The notes under the pieces: generated by a model
Databases searched by the model: none
Told to the model about the DNA's origin: nothing
What the model saw: only the letters and a program-made list of their open reading frames with translations
Origin: Chloroflexota bacterium
Lineage (GTDB): Bacteria > Chloroflexota > Anaerolineae > J036 > Brachytrichaceae
Assembly: GCA_021813225.1 (NCBI GenBank)
Contig: JAKALH010000058.1
Location: 1-10,287, forward strand
Length of the DNA stretch: 10,287 nt
Reading direction: 5' to 3'
In this document: piece by piece, positions 1 to 7,103 of the stretch
Layout of the letters: the number at the start of each line of letters is the position of its first letter
How positions within the stretch are numbered: the stretch's first letter is position 1
Program-made: the position numbers and the translations under genes

Positions 1-152
1 TGGCAGATGGCAGCATCAACCTGTACAAAGGCCCGCTGAACTACCAGGACGGCAGTGTCTTCCTGAAGGACGGCCAGACGGCGACGCCGCAGCAGATCTG
101 GTATCTGCCGCAGTTGCTGCAAGGCATGGAAGGCGCGAGCAGCGCGAAGTAA
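1..152 (+). CDS. BMP/PnrA-family ABC transporter substrate-binding protein, C-terminal fragment
   Basis: Only the last 49 codons are present, read in the frame starting at base 3 and ending with TAA at 150-152. The visible tail contains INLYKGPLNYQDGS, followed by an acid/glycine stretch and IWYLPQLLQGMEG. This resembles the end of the BMP (basic membrane lipoprotein/PnrA) family, where a 'P-x-K/Y-GPL-x-DQDG' segment precedes a short helix leading to the C-terminus. Such proteins are extracytoplasmic lipoproteins that bind nucleosides or sugars and deliver them to the permeases. The following ATPase and two permeases on the same strand support this role. The ligand cannot be deduced because the binding-site residues lie upstream of the window. 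Family assignment rests on a short stretch and on context. Confidence 0.8.
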   Translation, partial: ADGSINLYKGPLNYQDGSVFLKDGQTATPQQIWYLPQLLQGMEGASSAK

Positions 153-194
153 CCCGCATCGTATAGAGCGCACCTATCAATGCCAGATGATGAA

Positions 195-225
195 CCGGGG
201 ACGGGCTGGTGCAGCCCGTCCCCGG
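195..225 (+). promoter_or_regulatory. Perfect intercistronic stem-loop between binding-protein and ATPase genes
   Basis: CCGGGGACGGGCT (195-207) and AGCCCGTCCCCGG (213-225) are perfect reverse complements, giving a 13-bp stem around the 5-base loop GGTGC. The outer G and C of the loop could add a fourteenth pair. The hairpin lies 43 bases after the binding-protein stop and 67 bases before the ATPase start. No T-run follows on either strand, so it is not a classic intrinsic terminator. In many ABC importer operons a hairpin at this place protects the upstream mRNA or partly stops transcription, so that binding protein is made in excess. That role is inferred here. Confidence 0.75.
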
Positions 226-292
226 CCTTCAGCGCCGAGGCGCGCATCAGCCTGAACCGGCCGAAGATCATGATGCGGCAGATCCGGCACAA

Positions 293-1801
293 ATGAACGT
301 AGAACTTCAGCACATCTATAAGTCCTTCGGCGCGGTCCAAGCTAATGTGGACGTGTCGCTGAGCGTACAGGCCGGCACCATTCATGGGCTGCTGGGCGAA
401 AACGGCGCGGGCAAGAGCACGCTGGTCAAAATCCTCAGCGGCTTCATCACCCGCGATAAGGGCGCTATCCTGCTCGACGGCGCTCCTGCCGACGTCCGCA
501 CACCTGCCAACGGCATCCGCGCCGGCGTCGGCATGCTGCATCAGGACCCGCTCGATTTTCCGCCACTGACCGTGCTGGATAACTTCACGGCGGGCAGAGC
601 GGGCGGGCTTTTTCTGCGGCGCGGCGCGGCGGCGCGCGATTTCCGCGCGCTGGCGGAGCCGTTCAACTTCGCGCTCGATATCGACGAGCAGGTGGGCAAC
701 CTGACAATGGGCGAGCGCCAGCAGCTCGAAATTCTGCGGCTGCTGTCACTGGGCGTGCGCACACTCATCCTGGACGAACCCACGACCGGCATTTCCGCCT
801 CGCAGAAGACGGCCCTGTTCAGCGCGCTCAAGACACTGGCCGGCCAGGGCAAGAGCATCATCTTCGTCTCGCACAAGCTGGAAGACGTCGAAGAATTATG
901 CGATCAGGTCACTGTGATGCGCGCCGGGCAGGTGGTCGGCAGCGCGGCGATCCCCTGCCCGACCCAGCAGCTCGTCAGCATGATGTTTGGCCGCGAACTG
1001 GCGGCGCCCGTCAAGCCGCCGACCTGCCAGGATGACGTGGCACTGTGCGTCGAGAACCTGGTCGTCGGCGACGACCGCATCGACGTGCGCGTCGACGAAC
1101 TGACGGTGAAACGCGGTGAAGTGATCGGCCTGGCCGGGCTGGAAGGCAGCGGCCAGCGCCTGCTGCTGCTGACCTGCGCCGGTATTCTGCGCCCTGCCGG
1201 CGGGAGACTAGCGGTGCGCACCGCCGGCGGCAACCTGCAGGACATGACCGGCCGCCCATACCATGATTACCAGAAGGCCGGCGTCGGTTACCTGCCGGCG
1301 GATCGCCTGCGCGAAGGGCTGATCTGGGGCCTTTCGATTCAGGAGCATGTCGTCCTGCGCGCGCCGGCGAATGGGTTGTTCGTCAACCGCGCAGCCAGCC
1401 GGGCTGTAGCCGACCAGTCGATTCAGAAGTTCAACATCCGCGGGAAGGCCGATACGCGCGTCGGGCAACTGTCCGGCGGCAATCAGCAGCGCACCCAACT
1501 GGCGCTGCTGCCGTCGCCGCTCCAACTGGTGTTGATGGAACACCCTACCCGCGGGCTGGACATCGAATCGACTATGTGGGTATGGCGGCAGTTGATCGAG
1601 CGCTGCAAAGGCGGGACGTCCATCATCTTCGCGTCTTCGGACCTCGACGAGATTGTGCAGTACAGCGATCGCGTCATCGTCTTCAGCGGCGGCAGAGTCT
1701 CCGCCCCGATCGAAACTGCCGCATTGACGGCCAACAAACTGGGCGAGATGATCGGCGGTAAACTGGGCGACCGTGCAGCCGCCGCGGTCGCGGCCAACTG
1801 A
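293..1801 (+). CDS. Sugar/nucleoside ABC transporter ATP-binding protein (two fused ABC domains)
   Basis: This 502-residue protein has two ABC ATPase domains in tandem, as in the nucleoside (NupO/YufO-like) and ribose-type importers. Domain 1 has Walker A GENGAGKST (35-43), Q-loop Gln84, signature LTMGERQQ (137-144), Walker B TLILDEP (157-163) and switch His194. Domain 2 has a degenerate Walker A GLEGSGQ (282-288), a good signature LSGGNQQR (393-400) and Walker B-like LVLMEHPTRGLD (412-423). There His417 stands at the catalytic-Glu position, and the switch His is replaced by Ser in FASSD. The complete ATP site is therefore domain 1 Walker motifs plus domain 2 signature, and the other site is probably inactive in hydrolysis. 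The ATG at 293 was chosen because the family begins with 'MxxELxxIxKSFG'; the in-frame GTG at 209 would lie in the hairpin loop. No clear ribosome-binding site is visible. The protein powers the two permeases encoded next. Confidence 0.93.
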   Translation: MNVELQHIYKSFGAVQANVDVSLSVQAGTIHGLLGENGAGKSTLVKILSGFITRDKGAILLDGAPADVRTPANGIRAGVGMLHQDPLDFPPLTVLDNFTAGRAGGLFLRRGAAARDFRALAEPFNFALDIDEQVGNLTMGERQQLEILRLLSLGVRTLILDEPTTGISASQKTALFSALKTLAGQGKSIIFVSHKLEDVEELCDQVTVMRAGQVVGSAAIPCPTQQLVSMMFGRELAAPVKPPTCQDDVALCVENLVVGDDRIDVRVDELTVKRGEVIGLAGLEGSGQRLLLLTCAGILRPAGGRLAVRTAGGNLQDMTGRPYHDYQKAGVGYLPADRLREGLIWGLSIQEHVVLRAPANGLFVNRAASRAVADQSIQKFNIRGKADTRVGQLSGGNQQRTQLALLPSPLQLVLMEHPTRGLDIESTMWVWRQLIERCKGGTSIIFASSDLDEIVQYSDRVIVFSGGRVSAPIETAALTANKLGEMIGGKLGDRAAAAVAAN

Positions 1802-1824
1802 CACTGAATCCAGGCGGTACTAAC

Positions 1825-2901
1825 GTGAAGGATAACTCGACAACTCCATCACCGGCGCTTGCGCTGCGGCCGGCGCGCGGGTTGACCTATCAGGCCGGCG
1901 CGCTCCTGCTTTCGTTCCTGTTCTTGACCGTCATCATCCTGCTGGCCGGCGAGTCGCCGTTTCGCGTCGTGTCCAACCTGTGGGATGGCGCATTCGGCAC
2001 ACCGGATCAGGTGGCGCGCGTCTTCTCCACGCTGGCGCCGCTGGTGCTGTGCTCCAGCGGCATGATCTACACCTTCACAGCCGGCCTGTATAACCTGGGC
2101 GTGGAGGGGCAGATTGTCGCCGGCGCCATCGCCACGACACTGGTGCTGCGCGAGTTCCAGGGCCTGTTGCCCGCGCCAGCGGTCGTCGCCGCGGGCATCA
2201 TCGCCGGGATGCTGGGCGGCGTAGTGTGGGGCCTGCTGGCCGGGGTTTTGAACATTTTCGGCAAAATCAGCGAGATATTCGCCGGACTGGGCCTGAATTT
2301 CGTCGCACAGGGGCTGGCGATTTACCTGATCTTCGGGCCGTGGAAGCGCCCGGGCATCGCCTCGATGAGCGGCACCGAGCCGTTTGACGAATCGCTATGG
2401 CTGGGTCACATCGGTCAGACGGATGCCGCGCCGGTGGCGCTGGTCATCGCGCTCATCGTGCTGGTACTCACGATCATCGTCATGCGCAACACCCATTTCG
2501 GGCTGCGCCTGAAAGCCGTGGGGCAGAACCCGCGCGCGTCCTTTATCCTGGGCGTGCCGGCTACCCGGCTGCTGCTGAGTTCCTTCATCATTTGCGGCGG
2601 CTTCGCGGGGCTGGCGGGCGGCCTGCAGGTGGTCGGGCTGTTCCACCGCCTGATTCCGAGCATCTCCAGCAACCTGGGATTTCTGGCGCTGCTGGTGGTC
2701 ATGCTGATCAGCTTCAATGCGCTGTGGATCGCGCCAATCGCCTTTTTCTTCTCCGCGTTGAACGTGGGCAGCCTGCAGTTGCCGATGGTACTGCGCATGG
2801 AATCATCGCTATCGGGCGTGATACAAGGCACGCTGGTGCTGATGGCGCTGCTGGCGCGCGGTTTCAGCGAGCGCGCGCACAAACGCGCCGGGGGGCAATA
2901 A
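1825..2901 (+). CDS. ABC transporter permease, BPD_transp_2 family (first permease)
   Basis: This 358-residue, strongly hydrophobic protein has roughly eight to ten membrane segments, for example near 24-42, 68-86, 118-142, 150-170, 201-220, 248-270, 283-312 and 330-346. YNLGVEGQ (89-96) is the characteristic motif of the YufP/NupP-like permease after the second membrane region. The cytoplasmic loop FGLRLKAVGQNPRASFILGV (225-244) matches the segment that contacts the ATPase. The start codon is GTG, 23 bases after the ATPase stop, with a weak GGCGG at 1813-1817. The stop lies 2 bases before the next permease start, so the two are surely co-transcribed and probably form a heterodimeric channel. 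The family (nucleoside/simple sugar importers) is clear; the substrate is not. Confidence 0.93.
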   Translation: MKDNSTTPSPALALRPARGLTYQAGALLLSFLFLTVIILLAGESPFRVVSNLWDGAFGTPDQVARVFSTLAPLVLCSSGMIYTFTAGLYNLGVEGQIVAGAIATTLVLREFQGLLPAPAVVAAGIIAGMLGGVVWGLLAGVLNIFGKISEIFAGLGLNFVAQGLAIYLIFGPWKRPGIASMSGTEPFDESLWLGHIGQTDAAPVALVIALIVLVLTIIVMRNTHFGLRLKAVGQNPRASFILGVPATRLLLSSFIICGGFAGLAGGLQVVGLFHRLIPSISSNLGFLALLVVMLISFNALWIAPIAFFFSALNVGSLQLPMVLRMESSLSGVIQGTLVLMALLARGFSERAHKRAGGQ

Positions 2902-2903
2902 GC

Positions 2904-3878
2904 ATGGACCTGAACCAACTGGTTGTCATTCTGGCGACGGCCATCGCCACGGCCACGCCGCTGGTGTTCGCCGGCATCGGCGAGACGATCACCGAGCGCG
3001 CCGGCGTCATCAACCTGTCCGCGGACGGGACGATTCTGATGGCAGCCATGACCGGTTTCGCCGCGGCGCTGGCGACGAACAACGTACTGGTCGGGTTCAT
3101 CGCCGCCGCAATCGTCGGCGCCGCTTTCGCATCGATTGTCGCCTTCGGCGCGATCACGCTCAAGCAGTCCCAGGTCGCCATCGGTTTCGTGCTGGCGCTG
3201 CTTGGCGCGGACCTGTCATCATTCCTGGGCAATCCAATCGTGCTGGTGCCAGGCCCGACCGTGCCTGCCTGGAATATCCCGCTGCTGCAGGACATCCCCG
3301 TGCTGGGGCGGCTGTTCTTTCAAAGCGACCCGCTGGTATACGCCAGCTACGTGCTGATCATCGTGGTGTGGATATTCTTCTACCGCACGCGCCCCGGGCT
3401 GCTGCTCCGCTCCGTCGGCGAGCAGCCGGCTGCGGCGTTCGCGCGCGGGAGCAACGTCGTGCGCCTGCGTTACTTGTACACCCTGCTGGGCGGGGCACTG
3501 ATGGGCATCGCCGGGGCGGCCTTCTCGCTGGATTTCAAGGCTGGCTGGAGCAACCGCAGCACGGCGGGCTACGGCTGGATTGCGCTGGCTATCGTCATCT
3601 TCGGCGGGTGGAACCCGCTGCGCGTGGCGATCGGCGCCTACTTCTTCGGCATCCTGCAGTCGCTCGCCAGTGTGGCGCAGAGCAACATCCAGAACGTGCC
3701 GACGCAGGTATTCTCGGTCGCCCCATTCGTGCTGATGATTCTGGTGCTGGTGCTCACATCCGGCGAATGGCTGGACAACCTGCTGGCGCGCCTGCCAGTC
3801 GGCGTGCGCCGCCCCATCCTGCGCGCACTGCGCCAGCCTGCGCCGGCTGCGCTGGGCAAGATCTTCGAACAGGACTGA
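2904..3878 (+). CDS. ABC transporter permease, BPD_transp_2 family (second permease)
   Basis: This 324-residue membrane protein is the shorter partner permease, YufQ/NupQ-like. GETITERAGVINLSADG (26-42) is the signature of this subfamily, with NLSADG where NLGVEG is more usual. The cytoplasmic coupling loop RTRPGLLLRSVGEQPAAAFA lies at 161-180, and a conserved AGYGWIALAIVIFGGWNP occurs at 221-238. Membrane segments are visible near 7-24, 43-80, 92-108, 146-160, 190-208, 224-258 and 270-286. The ATG at 2904 follows a G-run at 2889-2895 that makes a good ribosome-binding site, and it matches the family N-terminus; the same frame stays open upstream over the first permease, but that part is not real protein. 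It is the last gene of the importer operon and ends 4 bases from the convergent isomerase-like gene. Confidence 0.93.
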   Translation: MDLNQLVVILATAIATATPLVFAGIGETITERAGVINLSADGTILMAAMTGFAAALATNNVLVGFIAAAIVGAAFASIVAFGAITLKQSQVAIGFVLALLGADLSSFLGNPIVLVPGPTVPAWNIPLLQDIPVLGRLFFQSDPLVYASYVLIIVVWIFFYRTRPGLLLRSVGEQPAAAFARGSNVVRLRYLYTLLGGALMGIAGAAFSLDFKAGWSNRSTAGYGWIALAIVIFGGWNPLRVAIGAYFFGILQSLASVAQSNIQNVPTQVFSVAPFVLMILVLVLTSGEWLDNLLARLPVGVRRPILRALRQPAPAALGKIFEQD

Positions 3879-3885
3879 CCGGTCA
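3876..3885. repeat. 10-bp palindrome made by two convergent stop codons
   Basis: TGACCGGTCA is a perfect palindrome. Its left TGA is the stop of the second permease and its right TCA is the stop (TGA on the minus strand) of the isomerase-like gene. Only the central CCGG is non-coding. No T-run or longer hairpin is present here, so there is no visible intrinsic terminator between the two converging operons. Confidence 0.7.
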
Positions 3886-5214
3886 CGGCATAAAGCCGAG
3901 CAGGCTCTGCGGCGATTCATACAGGATAGCCCGTGCGATTGCCAGAGCCTCATCGACATCGTACTGGTTTTGCGCCACTTTCCCGGCCAGCGCCTCGGCC
4001 AGTTGGCGGCGCACGATCAGCGCCTTGGCATACGTCCAGTCCGCGCAATAGGCATCGCTGAAGAAACCGATCTGCTTGTTTGCCGCCACCATATCCAGGC
4101 GGTCGCTGATGACCTTGCGCATAGCGCCGGGGAAGAAGTTGTGCCACCAGTACCCCGCCAGCGATAGATTAGGCAACTCGCGCGCCAGCGTGCACAATGA
4201 CTGGCTGGCATGTTCGCTGGACAGGAATACCTGGAAACGCAGGCGCGGATGGCGGGCGATAATGGCGGCGACTTCGAAGATGGTCTCCTGGCGCAGCTTG
4301 CTGCCGGTTTCGTCCGGCAGCGGCTCGGCGCCGAACGAGAACTGGTACACGATCTCGTCCGCGTGTTGCTCCAGTTCGGTCAGGAAGGCTTCGAGGATAT
4401 AGCTGGCATAGACGTCGCGTTCGGCAGGCGTCGCATGGTCGCGCTTCGCCAGCGCCGCAGCCATGTGCGCGTCATCCACCTCGCGGAAGTTGATATCGGT
4501 GGAGATATGCTGCGCGGTGCTGAGCACCTGGCCGTACGGGATATTCGCCGCATAGTGGGCGACGGCGGCGCGCACATCGTCGACGCTCCGAACGGTGCGC
4601 GCCAGCGCGGGACGCCCGGCCCCCATCGTGACGGGCAGCGGCGCGCCGGGTCCGGCCTGGTTCCAGGCGCGTTCCAGTTCGTAAAGCGGGATATCGTTGA
4701 CGTCCCACTGGGCGCGCGTAAAGAAAGCCCACTCCAGCGCGTAATGCAGGACATCATCATAGCGGCCGCCGTGCCGGCGCCACAGTTCGGTGCCGGCGCG
4801 TTGCACGCCGGCCAGTTTCAGGATGCGGCGCGGCCACTCCGCGTCGGCGGCGCGCTCGCGAATGATGGCGTCGAGGTCGCGCCAGTTGTCCAGCGTGACG
4901 GGCTGCATCCAGCCGTACAGGTCGCGCAGGATGATGCGCACGCCCCAATAGATGCTGGTGTTGCGGATGTGCGGCAGATACGGAATAGCCTCCACCAGCC
5001 GCATCTCGGCCTCGGCACCGTTCGGGTTTTCGGACAGGCGGGCGCGGCTGGGGCACCCGGCGCTGACGAGGTCCGAGATGACCATGTGGTACAGCAGGAC
5101 ATCGTGCAGCCCGCGCGCCGCCAGATGCGACGCGTCGAGGTGGGTATGGATATCCAGCAGCGGGATGTGCGAAAGACCTTCTACCAACGATGCCACCAGC
5201 TCACGATCTGACAT
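3883..5214 (-). CDS. Uronate isomerase-like (UxaC-related) amidohydrolase-superfamily protein
   Basis: This 443-residue protein is slightly shorter than typical UxaC (about 470). LLDIHTHLD (19-27) gives the metal-binding HxH pair (His23, His25) of the amidohydrolase superfamily. LAGYWWHNFFPGAMRKVISD (352-371), followed by IGFFSDAYCADWTYAKALIV (382-401), matches the UxaC C-terminal pattern 'AWWF...GM...G...TDSRSF...RHEYFRR', and Asp387 is the likely metal ligand. UxaC interconverts aldo- and keto-hexuronates. Here the Arg two residues after the Asp is Tyr389 and the RHE stretch is absent, so a different aldose/ketose or even a hydrolytic reaction is possible. The ATG at 5214 has a GGGAG ribosome-binding site 7 bases upstream. 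It is the third gene after the aldolase and kinase, 36 bases from the kinase stop. Superfamily assignment is firm, UxaC relationship fairly sure, the reaction unknown. Confidence 0.75.
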   Translation of the reverse strand: MSDRELVASLVEGLSHIPLLDIHTHLDASHLAARGLHDVLLYHMVISDLVSAGCPSRARLSENPNGAEAEMRLVEAIPYLPHIRNTSIYWGVRIILRDLYGWMQPVTLDNWRDLDAIIRERAADAEWPRRILKLAGVQRAGTELWRRHGGRYDDVLHYALEWAFFTRAQWDVNDIPLYELERAWNQAGPGAPLPVTMGAGRPALARTVRSVDDVRAAVAHYAANIPYGQVLSTAQHISTDINFREVDDAHMAAALAKRDHATPAERDVYASYILEAFLTELEQHADEIVYQFSFGAEPLPDETGSKLRQETIFEVAAIIARHPRLRFQVFLSSEHASQSLCTLARELPNLSLAGYWWHNFFPGAMRKVISDRLDMVAANKQIGFFSDAYCADWTYAKALIVRRQLAEALAGKVAQNQYDVDEALAIARAILYESPQSLLGFMP

Positions 5215-5216
5215 GC

Positions 5217-5237
5217 TCCATCTCCCGTTCCATCTCC
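5217..5237 (-). promoter_or_regulatory. Duplicated ribosome-binding-site element before the isomerase-like gene
   Basis: GGAGATGGA occurs twice on the minus strand, at 5237-5229 and 5225-5217, with 12-base spacing. The nearer copy supplies GGGAG (5226-5222) 7 bases before the ATG at 5214 and so fixes that start. The farther copy gives AGGAG about 19 bases upstream, too far for that start. An ATG inside the farther copy opens a 10-codon reading frame that overlaps the true start in another frame. Whether this affects translation is unknown. Confidence 0.5.
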
Positions 5238-5250
5238 TGTGGTCTGAACC

Positions 5251-6177
5251 TCAGGCGTACCGGCTCAGGAGATTATCCACTGCGGCGCGCGTAGGGATTC
5301 CAGCCCGCCCGCCCTGTTGCGTCGCCTTGATGGCGGCCGCGGCGGACGCCATCCGCACGGCGGCGTCAATCGGCTCGCCGCGTGCGACACACGCCGCATA
5401 CACGCCGTGAAACACGTCTCCGCAGCCGGTCGTATCGACAACCGGCACAGGATAGGCCGGTTGGTGGCGCACGCCGTCACCAGCCGCGCCGCCGCCATAC
5501 CAGCAACCGCGCTCCCCCGCCGTGACGACCACGCAGGCGTCAACCTTCGACAATCGGAGCAGCGCCTGCACCATACGTTCTGGTTCGCCTTCGCCGGTCT
5601 TGCGCTGCGCGTAGTTGACGCTCACGATCAGGTGATCGACCAGCGGGGCTAACTCGGCAGCGCCCGGCTCCGTCTCGCGCTCGATGTCGGCGACGGTGGG
5701 GATGGCGTGTGCGCGGGCCAGCGCGACGGCGCGCAGGCTTCCCGCCACAGCATGGTGGTCGATAAACAGCACCCGGCAACCGGCAATCAGCCCGGCGTCA
5801 ATATCCTGCGCCCCGCGCCACTGCACCCCCATGAAGGAAGCCATGATGCTGCGCTGGCCGCTGACGCTCTCGACGATGATCATGGAGTGGATCGGGCGCG
5901 CGGCGGCACGGCGAAGGACGGGCGAACAGTCGACGCCCTCGCGGGCGAACTCGCTCAGTGTAAAGATAGACAATTCATCGTCGCCGAGGATGCCGGCATA
6001 GGCTGCCCGCGCCCCCAGGCGCGCCGCCGCGACCAGCGCCGTCCCGACCAGCCCGCCGCCCTGGCGCTGCTTGTCGACGACTGCCACTTTCATATCGGGC
6101 AGCGGATACTGATCGACGTAGATCAGGTCGTCGACCGTTACGGCGCCAAATCCAAGCACGTCCCACAACACAGCCAT
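5251..6177 (-). CDS. PfkB-family (ribokinase-like) carbohydrate kinase
   Basis: This 308-residue protein has the usual length and motifs of PfkB sugar kinases. QGGGLVGTALVAAARLG (39-55) is the N-terminal glycine motif that contacts the sugar, TAGERGCWY (219-227) belongs to the ATP site, and DTTGCGDVFHG (248-258) is the C-terminal signature, with Asp254 as the expected catalytic base. GGRAGIPTRAAV (289-300) is a common C-terminal ending in this group. It should transfer phosphate from ATP to a sugar or ketose hydroxyl in the cytoplasm. The ATG at 6177 is preferred to the in-frame TTG at 6183 because GAGG lies 8 bases before it. It sits 35 bases after the aldolase gene and 36 bases before the isomerase-like gene, so it probably makes the phosphorylated substrate for that aldolase. 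The exact sugar cannot be read from the sequence. Confidence 0.9.
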   Translation of the reverse strand: MAVLWDVLGFGAVTVDDLIYVDQYPLPDMKVAVVDKQRQGGGLVGTALVAAARLGARAAYAGILGDDELSIFTLSEFAREGVDCSPVLRRAAARPIHSMIIVESVSGQRSIMASFMGVQWRGAQDIDAGLIAGCRVLFIDHHAVAGSLRAVALARAHAIPTVADIERETEPGAAELAPLVDHLIVSVNYAQRKTGEGEPERMVQALLRLSKVDACVVVTAGERGCWYGGGAAGDGVRHQPAYPVPVVDTTGCGDVFHGVYAACVARGEPIDAAVRMASAAAAIKATQQGGRAGIPTRAAVDNLLSRYA

Positions 6178-6212
6178 GCGCAAAACCTCACAGCGGCATC
6201 AACAATGTGGAC

Positions 6213-7013
6213 TCACAGGCCGGCCTGCTGCAGTGCAGCGCGCGGCGACACATCGTCGTGAATCACCGCCTTGAAGGCGATCACTGCGGCGGCAACCTGC
6301 GGCACGCCCCAGATGTTGCGCCCGATGGTGGCGCCGCGCGCGCCGCTGCGCACCACATCGGCCATCATACCCAGCGCCAGTTCCAGCGTCTGCGACTGCG
6401 GGCCGCCCGCCGCCACCAGCGGCACGGGGCAATCGGCGACAATCTGCGCAAATGCCGCTACGTCGCCGCAATAGGGAGTCTTAACCACGTCGGCGCCGGC
6501 CTCGACGGCGCAGCGCGCCGCCCAGGCGATATTCTCCGGCGTGTAGGAAACCTGCGCGCCGTCGGCATAGTCGCGCGGGTAGATGTGGCAGATGACCGGC
6601 AGGTCGAACTGCGCCGCCGCGCGCACGGAATCGGCGACGGTGCGCAGGTAGGCGGCCTCGGTCGGGCCGCGCACGAAAGCAGCGACCGCGAAGGCATCGG
6701 CGCCCAGCCGCACAGCGTCTTCGGGGGTGGCAATCTGCTCCATGGCGGTGTCGTCGATGCGGATGGCGCTGCTCTGCAGGATGAAGGGGATGTGCCCGGC
6801 ATACGGCGCCCAGGCGCTCATGGCGATGCCCTTGTGCATCGTCACAGCATCCGGGCGCGCCGATGCCAGAGCTTTCAACGTATCGGCGATATGGCGCAGA
6901 CCGGGGGGCAATCTCTGACCATAGGCGATGAAATGGTCGACGGCGACGGAGCACAGCCGCCCGGATGGATGCGCGAAGATACGATTCAGGCGTATTTGTT
7001 TACCGATGCTCAT
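6213..7013 (-). CDS. Class I aldolase of the DeoC/LacD/FbaB (LsrF-like) family
   Basis: This 266-residue TIM-barrel enzyme has ADVVKTPYCGD (174-184), in which Lys178 is the expected Schiff-base lysine. It also has PVPLVAAGGP (196-205) and a phosphate-binding GARGATIGRNIWG (224-236). An N-terminal VAVDHF (23-28) replaces the more usual 'PxDHG'. Relatives are archaeal-type fructose-bisphosphate aldolase, sulfofructose-phosphate aldolase, 2-amino-3,7-dideoxyheptulosonate synthase and the LsrF thiolase. They cleave or form bonds in phosphorylated ketoses. Being first in a cluster with a PfkB kinase and an isomerase-like protein, it most likely cleaves the phosphorylated sugar to dihydroxyacetone phosphate and an aldehyde (inference). 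The ATG at 7013 fits the family N-terminus; the ribosome-binding site is weak (GGA 9 bases upstream). The 90 bases upstream hold no promoter I could recognise with confidence. Confidence 0.88.
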   Translation of the reverse strand: MSIGKQIRLNRIFAHPSGRLCSVAVDHFIAYGQRLPPGLRHIADTLKALASARPDAVTMHKGIAMSAWAPYAGHIPFILQSSAIRIDDTAMEQIATPEDAVRLGADAFAVAAFVRGPTEAAYLRTVADSVRAAAQFDLPVICHIYPRDYADGAQVSYTPENIAWAARCAVEAGADVVKTPYCGDVAAFAQIVADCPVPLVAAGGPQSQTLELALGMMADVVRSGARGATIGRNIWGVPQVAAAVIAFKAVIHDDVSPRAALQQAGL

Positions 7014-7103
7014 GGTGATTGTCCGCAGTGTAACTGATTTTCCTGCCGATGCGCTACGCGAAGGGCCTGCCGCGCGAACGGCGAACTGGGCCGGGCGTCC
7101 GGT

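Noticed and set aside
209..292. N-terminal extension of the ATPase from GTG at 209
   Set aside because: The start would lie in the loop of the perfect hairpin, and the 28 extra residues do not resemble the family, which begins at the ATG at 293.
41..541. Open frame on the minus strand (166 codons)
   Set aside because: Antisense to the binding-protein end, the hairpin and the ATPase Walker A region; no recognisable domain.
2397..2903. Upstream open extension of the second permease
   Set aside because: It overlaps the first permease in another frame and is rich in Arg/Gly/Ala, as expected from an out-of-frame reading. The ATG at 2904 has a G-rich ribosome-binding site.
4210..5211. Open frame on the plus strand (333 codons)
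   Set aside because: Antisense to the UxaC-like gene, which has a good ribosome-binding site and family motifs. The plus-strand product resembles nothing recognisable.
7014..7103. Possible promoter before the aldolase (TACACT on the minus strand)
   Set aside because: No acceptable -35 hexamer at 16-18 bases; too weak to list, although the cluster must have a promoter here or upstream.
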